From: DATACZ01 sp036258795
GTDB lineage: Bacteria; Actinomycetota; CADDZG01; JAHWKV01
NCBI GenBank assembly: GCA_036258795.1
Contig: DATACZ010000036.1
Location: 1-12,852 of the forward strand
Reading direction: 5' to 3'
Length of the DNA stretch: 12,852 nt
Part shown: in pieces, positions 1 to 6,398 of the stretch
Numbering within the stretch: the stretch's first letter is position 1
Layout of the letters: each line of letters starts with the position of its first letter
The notes under the pieces: model-generated
What the model saw: the letters and a program-made list of their open reading frames with translations, nothing else
The model's database searches: none
Told to the model about the DNA's origin: nothing
Position numbers and translations under genes: made by a program

Positions 1-39
1 TGGACGCCAAATTATATCCAGCAGATTCGCGAGCCATGA
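1..39 (+). CDS. possible 3' end of an upstream gene (partial)
   Basis: Frame 1 is open from the window edge to a TGA at 37-39 and would encode a C-terminus WTPNYIQQIREP. It ends 6 nt before the ATG of the next plus-strand ORF and in the same frame, an arrangement typical of adjacent operon genes. Only 12 codons are visible. The two other forward frames are also open over this stretch, so the assignment is weak and no function can be proposed. Confidence 0.3.
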   Translation, partial: WTPNYIQQIREP

Positions 40-45
40 GGATCA

Positions 46-705
46 ATGCCCGCCGTACTGGAATGGGTTCAACGAACCACCGGGACCCAAGTCCAATTCA
101 AGATTGGCTTTAGCGACGTGATCATTCGAATCCACCCCGCAAAAATCAAAAAGTATCTATTGATGGCGGGGCTCTTCATGATCGCGATCACGCCCTTCTT
201 GATGTTCTTCCTTTTGCTTCCCGAGGGCGGTGCAGATGATGAACCGACCCTGAGAGGCCGCAACCAGCTGGCCTTCCCTTACACCGCTGCCCAAATTCAA
301 TCCCCGCCCACCGACTTCCTACCGGAGGCCTCGTCCCCGACCATGGAGCCACCCCCGGAACCGGCCTCCAAGCCAAAGCCGACGCGCAAGACCACGTCCG
401 GTGCCAAGGCTGCCCCACCACCTCCGCCTCCTTCGACACCATCTCCACAGCCGCCCCCGGCCGTCCAGGTCACTCGGGAGGAGGAGACCGTCGATCAACC
501 GGACGAGCCAGATCGAGACTTCGACTTCGACTTCGACGACGACCGGCCCTCCCGGCCCCCGGAAGGGCCTCCTGGGCCGGGAGAGGACCCTACAGGCCTC
601 GGCGATCCCGACGATGGGAACAATCAACCGTCGGGCACCGGAAACGACCAAGGGCAGCCTCAGGGGGCCACACAGAACCAGACTGCGACGCAGCCCGAGG
701 GCTGA
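46..705 (+). CDS. hypothetical single-pass membrane protein with Pro/Asp-rich outer region
   Basis: I do not recognise a family for this 219-residue protein. Residues 1-36 form a short N-terminal segment ending in a basic patch (KIKK at 33-36). A hydrophobic stretch at about 37-58 looks like one membrane helix. The basic residues before it predict N-inside, C-outside topology. Residues 60-219 look disordered: a proline-rich part (six consecutive prolines at about 124-129), an acidic part with the motif DFDFDFDDD at 158-166, and a Gly/Gln/Asn/Thr-rich tail. This composition suggests a wall-spanning or surface-exposed segment, which is inference. An in-frame TGA at 37-39 excludes a longer N-terminus. 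GAGGA at 38-42 is an SD-like site, but only 3 nt from the ATG. The ORF converges on the cold-shock-like gene. Translation on the opposite strand gives only shorter, low-complexity ORFs. Confidence 0.7.
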   Translation: MPAVLEWVQRTTGTQVQFKIGFSDVIIRIHPAKIKKYLLMAGLFMIAITPFLMFFLLLPEGGADDEPTLRGRNQLAFPYTAAQIQSPPTDFLPEASSPTMEPPPEPASKPKPTRKTTSGAKAAPPPPPPSTPSPQPPPAVQVTREEETVDQPDEPDRDFDFDFDDDRPSRPPEGPPGPGEDPTGLGDPDDGNNQPSGTGNDQGQPQGATQNQTATQPEG

Positions 706-709
706 CGGA

Positions 710-748
710 GGATTCCCTCGGAGCTCGATTAGACGGTTAGGGAATTCC
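710..748. terminator. imperfect inverted repeat between convergent genes, possible bidirectional terminator
   Basis: GGATTCCCT at 710-718 can pair with AGGGAATTCC at 739-748, with one bulged base and a loop of about 20 nt. It lies between the stop of the plus-strand membrane protein (705) and the end of the minus-strand cold-shock-like gene (737) and overlaps the latter's last codons. No clear T-tract follows on either strand, so the role in termination is inferred from position. Confidence 0.3.
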
Positions 749-946
749 GATCCGGAGGTTACGCGGCCTCGGGACCCCGTCTACCTCCACCACGTCGAAT
801 GTCACTCTCTGGCCGGTCCTGAAGAACCGGAACATGCCGGTTTCCATGGCTTCCGGATCGATCTCCCACTCGGTCTTCCCATCGTCGCTGGCTATGATTC
901 CGACCTTCTCGTAGACGTGGTACTCCTTGATGGACCCCTGAGGCAT
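737..946 (-). CDS. small cold-shock-domain-like protein with degenerate RNA-binding motifs
   Basis: This is a 69-residue protein, the size of a single cold-shock domain. The start MPQGSIKEY, the central GIIASDDG and the late GQRVTFDV plus a final strand (PRPRNLRI) follow the beta-strand pattern of CspA proteins. The RNP1 motif, usually KGFGFI, reads EKVGII here. The RNP2 position, usually VFVH, reads WEID. The aromatic residues that normally stack on RNA or ssDNA are therefore largely missing, so nucleic-acid binding may be altered or lost. The start is well supported: GGAGGA lies 7 nt upstream of the ATG. It follows the CorC/HlyC gene by 52 nt in the same direction and is the last gene of the minus-strand block. 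An OB-fold protein of other function is possible. Confidence 0.65.
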   Translation of the reverse strand: MPQGSIKEYHVYEKVGIIASDDGKTEWEIDPEAMETGMFRFFRTGQRVTFDVVEVDGVPRPRNLRIGIP

Positions 947-998
947 CAGCAGTTCCTCCGGTGGCGGCCTTGCGGCAGTTCTGGAACGATCACCCTGC

Positions 999-2288
999 CT
1001 ACGATCCTTCCTGCGCGGCGAGCGCCTTGACCGTTCCGCCCCTAATCAGTAGGTGTGCAATCCTCCTGCCGTTCATCTTCTGCACCTCGAACTCGACTCC
1101 CTCATGACTAACCACATCTCCCGGCACTGGCAGTCTGCCGAGAAGGCCGCCCACCAATCCGCCCACCGAGTCCCACTGTATGTGCGGAAGCTCCGTACCC
1201 AGGATCTCGTTCAGCTCCTCGATGCTGAGCCGGGCGGAGACCCTAAGGGTGCCGTCGTCCAGCACCACGACATCGGGATCGTCCCGGTCGTACTCGTCGG
1301 AGATCTCACCGACGATCTCCTCCAACAGATCTTCCAGTGTTGCCAACCCTGCAACTCCCCCGTACTCGTCTACGACGATGACCATGTGGGTCTTGGACCG
1401 CTGCATCTCCCGCAACAGCTCCGAGACCTTCTTTGACTCCGGTACGAAGGTGGCTTCCCTCTTGACCTCGGATGCCTTGCGCGACCGGTTCCGCCCGTTG
1501 CTCTGAAGCTTCTTGACCACATCCTTTTGATAAATGATGCCGATCACGTTGTCGATGCTGCCCCCAGTGACCGGGACGCGTGAAAAGCCCTGTTTCAAGG
1601 TGAGCTCCAGAACGGCCTCGAGAGAGGCCGAGCCGTCCACGCAGACCATATCGGGCCTCGGGACCATGACCTCACGTACCACGGTGTCCGTGAACTCAAA
1701 GATTGAGTGGATCATCTCCCGCTCGTCCGCCTCGATGACCTCCTCGGACTCCGCTACGTCGAGCATGGACTTGATCTCCTCCTCCGACATGAGCGGGCCT
1801 TTGGGGAGCCCCCTTCCGGGGAGGATGAGCAGGAAGACTCTCCCGGCCTTGACCAGGACCGTGGCGAGCGGCCCGAGCACCTTACCGATGAGGTAAGCGG
1901 GGGCCGCAGCGCCCAACAGGACCTGGTCCAGGCGCTCGAGCGCCCAGGTGCGCGGAGCGATCTCAGCGAGCTGGAAGAGAACGAAGGTCATGATCGCAAT
2001 GGCTAGCAGCTCCGGCCAGCCAGGGCCCAGACGCAGCACTGCGCCGGTGACGAGCACGGTAGCCGCAACCCGGAAGAACAGCATCACTAACAGCACGCTG
2101 GTCAGGTAGGTGGGAGGGTTGTTTGCAATCTCCGTCAGGTAATGGGCCCGCTTCGTCGCCTTTTCCTCAGCCAAACGCATTGCCCTCAACTTGGACAGAC
2201 GGCTGATGGCATTGACCCAGGCCGAGGTCAGGAAGGCGGCCAATACCGCCAGCCCTGCCAGCACGAGCTGGCCTTGAAACCAGGTCAT
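999..2288 (-). CDS. CorC/HlyC-family (CNNM-type) membrane protein with CBS pair
   Basis: This 429-residue protein has the full architecture of the 'hemolysin C/CorC' family. A DUF21/CNNM transmembrane domain spans about 1-155, with hydrophobic segments near 7-25, 60-85, 92-112 and 125-157. Two CBS motifs follow at about 206-262 and 275-327. A C-terminal CorC_HlyC domain covers about 338-420. The hallmark stretch DEYGGVAGL...LEDLLEEIVGEI is at 307-329. Family members are linked to Mg2+/Co2+ efflux or homeostasis, and the CBS pair can bind adenine nucleotides. The name hemolysin is historical. The gene follows ybeY with a 37-nt gap, its usual place in many bacteria. The ATG at 2288 has no strong SD sequence upstream. 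The transported ion cannot be told from sequence. Confidence 0.93.
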   Translation of the reverse strand: MTWFQGQLVLAGLAVLAAFLTSAWVNAISRLSKLRAMRLAEEKATKRAHYLTEIANNPPTYLTSVLLVMLFFRVAATVLVTGAVLRLGPGWPELLAIAIMTFVLFQLAEIAPRTWALERLDQVLLGAAAPAYLIGKVLGPLATVLVKAGRVFLLILPGRGLPKGPLMSEEEIKSMLDVAESEEVIEADEREMIHSIFEFTDTVVREVMVPRPDMVCVDGSASLEAVLELTLKQGFSRVPVTGGSIDNVIGIIYQKDVVKKLQSNGRNRSRKASEVKREATFVPESKKVSELLREMQRSKTHMVIVVDEYGGVAGLATLEDLLEEIVGEISDEYDRDDPDVVVLDDGTLRVSARLSIEELNEILGTELPHIQWDSVGGLVGGLLGRLPVPGDVVSHEGVEFEVQKMNGRRIAHLLIRGGTVKALAAQEGS

Positions 2289-2325
2289 GTTCTGGCTCTG
2301 GAACCGTCTTTTGGGGAGGCTGAGC

Positions 2326-2802
2326 TCACGCCCGGGCTCCTGAGCGTCCGGTCAAGTCGTGCTCCCGGCGTCGCATGCTGGCGGCGTGGTCCTCGGAGTC
2401 GTGGTCGTACCCCAGCAGGTGCAACACTCCATGAGCGACGAGCAGCTCCATTTCGGAGTCCAAACCCGCCTCAGCCTGTCCAAGGGCGACCTCGGGGCAG
2501 ATGACCACTTCGCCGATCATGCGAGGAGGGCCCCAAGGATCTGAAGGTGATGCGGTGGGGCCATGTTGCTCATCGATGGGAAAGGCAAGGACATCCGTTG
2601 GGTAGGGCTCCCCCCGGTAACGTTCATTAAGCACCCGCATACGTTCCTGATCGACAAGGGTTATCGAGATCTCCCCGGTGGCCGCTTCGGATTCCAAGGT
2701 GCGCCGGGCAACCGCGACCAACCGGCTTTGGTCAACTTCCAGCTGCTGCTCGTCTGAAAAAGAGACGATAAGGGTGGCCTCGCCAGGCCCCTCGGAGTTC
2801 AC
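2326..2802 (-). CDS. ybeY: endoribonuclease YbeY (rRNA maturation factor)
   Basis: This is a 158-residue metalloprotein of the UPF0054/YbeY family, which acts in 16S rRNA 3' maturation and ribosome quality control. The zinc-binding signature H-G-x-L-H-L-x-G-Y-D-H is complete, with H124, H128 and H134. TDVLAFP at 69-75 and GEVVICPEVA at 97-106 match the conserved family blocks, and an Arg-containing NERYRG segment is at 59-64. The length is normal. Translation starts at a GTG (2802-2800) that overlaps the phoH stop in a GTGA arrangement (4 nt), so the two are almost surely translationally coupled. The phoH-ybeY-CorC/HlyC order is conserved across many bacteria. Confidence 0.96.
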   Translation of the reverse strand: MNSEGPGEATLIVSFSDEQQLEVDQSRLVAVARRTLESEAATGEISITLVDQERMRVLNERYRGEPYPTDVLAFPIDEQHGPTASPSDPWGPPRMIGEVVICPEVALGQAEAGLDSEMELLVAHGVLHLLGYDHDSEDHAASMRRREHDLTGRSGARA

Positions 2803-3785
2803 CGGACCTGCTGTGGCTCCTTCTCTGCGGGGGATTCGGCAAAGAGCCTGTAGGCCTCGACGATCTGCTGAACCAGCTTGTGGCGGACCACGTCGTGGGA
2901 GTCTAGATAACTAAAGGCGACGCCGTCTATTCCCTTGAGGATGCCCTGGACAAGGGTCAGCCCGGAAGTCTTCACCTGGGGCAGGTCGATCTGGGTGATG
3001 TCCCCGGTTACCACCGCCCGGGAGCCGAATCCGAGCCGGGTGAGAAACATCTTCATCTGCTCAGGAGTCGTGTTCTGCGCCTCATCAAGAATGATGAACG
3101 AGTCGTTCAACGTACGGCCCCGCATGAAGGCGAGTGGCGCCACCTCGACGGTGCCCCGCTCCATGGCCCTGGCGTAGGCGTCAGGCTCGAGCATCTCGTA
3201 CAGGGCGTCGTAGAGCGGTTTCAGGTAGGGATCGACCTTGGCGGCGATGTCCCCCGGCAAGAACCCCAGGTGCTCCCCCGCCTCTACTGCAGGGCGGGTG
3301 AGGATGATGCGCTGGACCTGCTTGTTCTGAAGGGCATTTATCGCTGCGGCCACCGCCAGATAGGTTTTGCCGGTCCCCGCTGGTCCGATGGCAAAGACGA
3401 TGGTGTTGTCCCGGATAGCATCCACGTACCTCTTCTGTCCCACCGTCTTGGGCCGGATCTGCCTGGTCCTCGTGGCAAGGACAGGGTCTGTGAGCACCTG
3501 GGACGGGCGGTCCTTGCCGACCTTCACCATGTCAATGGAGCGGCCCACGGAGTCCTCGGTGAGGATGTGGCCGCGGCTCAGGAGCTCGATCAGCTCCTCG
3601 AACAGATGGGCAACCAGCTCCGCCTCCTGGGGCTCGCCCGTGATGGTGATCTCATTACCACGAACCAGGATCGACGATTCAAATCCTTGCTCGATCACCT
3701 TTAGAAGCTCATCCCTGGTTCCGAACAGGCTTACCATCTCGCTGTCGCCCGGGACGATGATCTTAACTTGGGTTCTTTCCTGCAC
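2799..3785 (-). CDS. phoH: PhoH-family ATPase (PhoL type)
   Basis: This 328-residue cytoplasmic ATPase has a KH-like N-terminal part (about 1-110) followed by the PhoH P-loop domain. Walker A GPAGTGKT is at 134-141 and Walker B IILDEAQN at 231-238, followed by the family stretch TTPEQMKMFLTRLGFGS and the sensor-like VVTGDITQIDLP. Family members are thought to act in RNA metabolism as an ATPase/helicase partner of YbeY, and here the two genes overlap. The ORF begins with GTG at 3785-3783. No good SD sits at the usual distance: a G-run lies about 14 nt away. A 117-nt gap separates it from the bldD-like gene, so it may have its own promoter. It should not be confused with phosphate-regulated PhoH of E. 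coli, as regulation is unknown here. Confidence 0.95.
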   Translation of the reverse strand: MQERTQVKIIVPGDSEMVSLFGTRDELLKVIEQGFESSILVRGNEITITGEPQEAELVAHLFEELIELLSRGHILTEDSVGRSIDMVKVGKDRPSQVLTDPVLATRTRQIRPKTVGQKRYVDAIRDNTIVFAIGPAGTGKTYLAVAAAINALQNKQVQRIILTRPAVEAGEHLGFLPGDIAAKVDPYLKPLYDALYEMLEPDAYARAMERGTVEVAPLAFMRGRTLNDSFIILDEAQNTTPEQMKMFLTRLGFGSRAVVTGDITQIDLPQVKTSGLTLVQGILKGIDGVAFSYLDSHDVVRHKLVQQIVEAYRLFAESPAEKEPQQVR

Positions 3786-3902
3786 CGACTAGAACCATAC
3801 CCCCTTTCGGGACATCCACCTCAAAGATAAACGGAAACACCCCCGTGAAGGCTTGCGCGCCGAAGATGGCTTGGGTAAGCGCTCGTTAAGGAATGTGGGG
3901 AC
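3786..3902 (-). promoter_or_regulatory. leader/promoter region of phoH
   Basis: This 117-nt gap lies between the bldD-like stop and the phoH GTG. On the minus strand it contains a T-rich stretch with TATCTT near 3830. I cannot pair that with a convincing -35 at normal spacing, so no exact promoter is claimed. A 25-codon open frame (GTG at 3840, TAA at 3763-3765) runs across the phoH start in another frame and could be a leader peptide. GGAC-TAA-GTCC at the end of bldD is a very short dyad, too weak to call a terminator. Confidence 0.3.
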
Positions 3903-4388
3903 TTAGTCCTCGGCCCGAATGCCCATCTCCTCGATCCGGGTCGCCAGATTGTCAGGCGAGAGATCGAGAACGCTGGCCAGGGCGCGGAAATCGTCGTTTC
4001 TAATGGTCAGCACTCTGCCGTTGAAGTCGCTGCGCTGAATCTGCACGAGATTCAGGTATCTCTGGAGCACATCCCGGCTGGGGTGATCGCTCTTCTCCAA
4101 CAGCTTGAGGTCGATCCGAATTTTCTCCAGGCTCATCCCGGAGGATGTCGCCGCCTGCTGCTCCTCCCCGGAGTTCGTCCGGGGCAGCAGGTGGTCCACC
4201 GGCACCTGATAAAGGCGCGCCAGACGTTCGAGTCGAGGGACGGAGATGCTTCGCTCCCCCCTCTCGTAGGCACCAAGTACCGATGCCTTGAACTCCATAT
4301 TCGACATGTTCTGCACGTCATGCAGCGAAAGGCCCTTTTGAAGACGGATCTTACGCAGCCGGTCGCCCACGACCGAGGCATATGTCAT
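3903..4388 (-). CDS. bldD: BldD-like transcription regulator with c-di-GMP-binding signature
   Basis: This 161-residue regulator has an N-terminal Xre/Cro helix-turn-helix at about 5-68 (VGDRLRKIRLQKGLSLHDV...YERGERSISVPRLERLA). A linker follows at about 70-85, then a C-terminal domain that matches Streptomyces BldD well, as I recall that sequence: QRY...IQRSDFNGRVLTIRNDD. The c-di-GMP signature RxD-x8-RxxD of BldD is intact (R119, D121, R130, D133). In Streptomyces, a c-di-GMP tetramer dimerises BldD, which then represses developmental genes. I chose the ATG at 4388 because GGGGGGA lies a few bases upstream and the N-terminus then aligns with BldD. An in-frame TTG at 4427 would add 13 residues. 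The gene sits 135 nt after rsmE. Its presence inside a chaperone/RNA-processing block is unusual. The regulon here is unknown, so the symbol marks homology rather than proven orthology. Confidence 0.85.
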   Translation of the reverse strand: MTYASVVGDRLRKIRLQKGLSLHDVQNMSNMEFKASVLGAYERGERSISVPRLERLARLYQVPVDHLLPRTNSGEEQQAATSSGMSLEKIRIDLKLLEKSDHPSRDVLQRYLNLVQIQRSDFNGRVLTIRNDDFRALASVLDLSPDNLATRIEEMGIRAED

Positions 4389-4449
4389 GGCGGATCCCCC
4401 CGCTCCATCACCTCGAATGGTTCCCAACCCTCCATTCAGGGCAAGACCA

Positions 4450-4468
4450 CCACTCTCAGTGAACTTTA
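4450..4468 (-). promoter_or_regulatory. candidate -10 element with adjacent BldD-box-like dyad upstream of bldD
   Basis: On the minus strand TAAAGT (4468-4463) fits a -10 hexamer, though no good -35 is found 16-18 nt upstream. Directly against it is the dyad CACT-CTC-AGTG (4451-4461). The 13-mer at 4450-4462 agrees with 7 of the 9 defined positions of the BldD box as I recall it from Streptomyces (TnACnC(A/T)GnGTnA). It would cover the predicted transcription start about 65 nt upstream of the ATG, a placement suited to autorepression. The match is by eye. Confidence 0.4.
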
Positions 4469-4523
4469 CGCCAAATCCGAATGTTTTGCTTGCATTACCA
4501 GCCTGGGCTGCTGATCAGCCTCC

Positions 4524-5276
4524 TCACTCAATCCTCCCAATGTGGAACAAAACGATCGAGGCCAGCACGAGGCCCGCCGTTTCGGTCCTCAGTATTTGAG
4601 ACCCTAGGCGAACCGGCCTGGCCCCCTCTTTTACCAACTCAGCGATCTCCTGCGGCTCGAGCCCTCCCTCAGGCCCGACCACCAGGGTCAGGACGGGGAC
4701 CTGCTCGGAGGGCAGTCCGCGGCGCAGCGTCAGCTCGGCAACAGGATCGGCAACCAGGCAGAGCTCTCGGCCGCTGCAAAGCTCCAGGAGTGCGGGCAGG
4801 TCAACGGGGCCGAGCACTTCTGGCAGCCAGGCCCGCCGGGACTGCTTGGCCGCGGCGTAAGCTAGCGCCGAGTACCGCTCCGCCAGCTTGGCCCGCCGGG
4901 GCTCGTCCCACCTTGGAACGCTGCGGCCTGCGTGAAACACGATGATCTCGTCCACACCGATCTCAACAAGCTTCGTGACCACCCAATCCACCTTGCCACC
5001 CTTGGCCACCCCTTGTGCAACGCTTACCTTGGTGGCCGAACGCTCGATGTAGGCGGTTTCCAGGATGGTCGCCTTTACCTCTGCGGCGTCGATCGCGTCG
5101 ATCCGGGCCTGTACCACGCGGCCGGCGCCGTCACTGACATTGATGATGTCTCCGGGATCAGCCCGGCGGGTCTGGAGGTGCCGGACATCGGGGCCCTCAA
5201 GGGTCAGCCCCCTGTCCGTGATCAGGGAAGAGGCCGTAAAGAAGTACGGGGAGTGGTGTTTGGACGCCGGATTCAG
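4524..5276 (-). CDS. rsmE: 16S rRNA m3U1498 methyltransferase RsmE (probable CTG start)
   Basis: RsmE methylates N3 of U1498 in 16S rRNA using S-adenosylmethionine. It is a SPOUT (trefoil-knot) enzyme with an N-terminal PUA-like domain. The knot motifs are clear: VGPEGG at about 200-205 and LGSQILRTETAG at about 224-235. Translation from the first GTG (5117) would give only 197 residues and drop most of the PUA-like domain. The same frame continues upstream with a typical RsmE N-terminus (SPYFF..., then LEGPDVRHLQTRRADPGD) and no stop, yet offers no ATG, GTG or TTG. A CTG at 5276-5274 overlaps the dnaJ TGA (CTGA) and gives 250 residues, the usual family length. I therefore place the start there. 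Alternatives are another non-standard start or a sequencing error. Confidence 0.88.
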   Translation of the reverse strand: MNPASKHHSPYFFTASSLITDRGLTLEGPDVRHLQTRRADPGDIINVSDGAGRVVQARIDAIDAAEVKATILETAYIERSATKVSVAQGVAKGGKVDWVVTKLVEIGVDEIIVFHAGRSVPRWDEPRRAKLAERYSALAYAAAKQSRRAWLPEVLGPVDLPALLELCSGRELCLVADPVAELTLRRGLPSEQVPVLTLVVGPEGGLEPQEIAELVKEGARPVRLGSQILRTETAGLVLASIVLFHIGRIE

Positions 5277-6367
5277 GTGCGGAACGCGCTCTTGATCTTG
5301 CCGAGGATCCCGTGGTCTTCCGGAAGGTCGTCGCCGCGGAGCGAGGCAAACCTCCGTAAGAGCTGTTCTTCCTCCGGGGAGAGGTTGGTGGGCACCCTGA
5401 CCCTGACCTTGATGAGCAAATCACCCCTGCCGCTCCGTCCCAGACGGGACATCCCACGGCCTCTCACCTTCAGAGTGTCGCCCGGCTGGGTTCCGGTCGG
5501 AACCTCAAACTGCACCGTGTCGTCGAAGGAGTCCATCTTCATGCTCCCCCCTAGAGCGGCGAGGGTCATGGGGATAAGCACCGAGGCAACGATGTCGTCG
5601 CCCTTTCGGTCAAAGCCCCGCATGGGCTTTACGTTGACCTGGACATAGAGGTCGCCGGCGCTGCCACCCCTGGGTCCGGCTTCGCCGGCGGCGGGAACCC
5701 GTATCTGCATCCCCTCCTCAACGCCGGCGGGGATGTCGACCTTCACCTCTTCCTCACGATGAACCCGGCCGTCGCCCCGGCACTCCTGGCACGGCACTAT
5801 TTGCTGGCCCGTCCCCCGGCACTGCGGACAGGCCGTGGACGTCACCACGTTGCCGAAGAAGCTTCGCTGCATCGACCGAAGCGTGCCCGATCCTCCGCAC
5901 CGGTCGCAGGTACTCACCCTCGTGCCCGGCTCGGCGCCAGACCCGTCGCAGCGGGTGCACGCGCGGAGGCACTCAACCGGGAAGGTCTTGGTGACTCCGT
6001 CGAGGACCTCGAGCATGGTGAGCTCCACGCTGATTACCAGGTCCCTGCCCCGCTGCGGACCGGTTCGCCGGCCAAACCCGAAGATGTCGCCGCCGCCGCC
6101 CCCAAAGAAGGAGGCGAAGATGTCGAACGGATCGAACCCTCCGGCTGAGACATCCGCGGTCCCGAAGGTGTCGTAGTTGCGCCTGCGCTGCGGGTCGGAA
6201 AGGACCGCGTAGGCTTCGCCGAGCTCCTTGAACTTGGCCTCGGCTTGGGGGTCGTGAGGGTTGGCGTCCGGATGGTATTGCCTGGCCAGGCGACGGTATG
6301 CCTTCTTTATCTCCTCGTGGCCTGCGTCCCGGTCGACGCCGAGGACCTCGTAGTAATCCTTCGTCAT
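5273..6367 (-). CDS. dnaJ: chaperone DnaJ (Hsp40)
   Basis: This is a 364-residue type I Hsp40. The J domain spans about 4-68 with the HPD motif at 32-34, needed to stimulate DnaK ATPase. A Gly/Phe-rich linker follows at about 76-103. Four CxxCxGxG zinc motifs begin at C137, C154, C180 and C193, all with both cysteines. The two C-terminal substrate-binding domains lie at about 115-340. The preferred start is the ATG at 6367. A GTG immediately before it (6370) would add one residue. No strong SD is visible in the 31-nt gap after hrcA. dnaK and grpE are not in the window, so this is the hrcA-linked dnaJ copy; actinobacteria often have a second one next to dnaK. Confidence 0.97.
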   Translation of the reverse strand: MTKDYYEVLGVDRDAGHEEIKKAYRRLARQYHPDANPHDPQAEAKFKELGEAYAVLSDPQRRRNYDTFGTADVSAGGFDPFDIFASFFGGGGGDIFGFGRRTGPQRGRDLVISVELTMLEVLDGVTKTFPVECLRACTRCDGSGAEPGTRVSTCDRCGGSGTLRSMQRSFFGNVVTSTACPQCRGTGQQIVPCQECRGDGRVHREEEVKVDIPAGVEEGMQIRVPAAGEAGPRGGSAGDLYVQVNVKPMRGFDRKGDDIVASVLIPMTLAALGGSMKMDSFDDTVQFEVPTGTQPGDTLKVRGRGMSRLGRSGRGDLLIKVRVRVPTNLSPEEEQLLRRFASLRGDDLPEDHGILGKIKSAFRT

Positions 6368-6398
6368 CACTTGTGAGGTGTTCTGCTGTCCAGAGGTA

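Noticed and set aside
401..1030. 209-codon plus-strand frame across the convergent junction
   Set aside because: It overlaps the membrane-protein gene in another frame and the cold-shock-like gene in antisense. Its composition (Arg/Pro/Ser/Thr-rich) is that of a frame shadow.
3800..3870. TTCAC...GTG sequence in the phoH leader as a second BldD box
   Set aside because: The spacing between half-sites is off by one and the centre does not fit the consensus.
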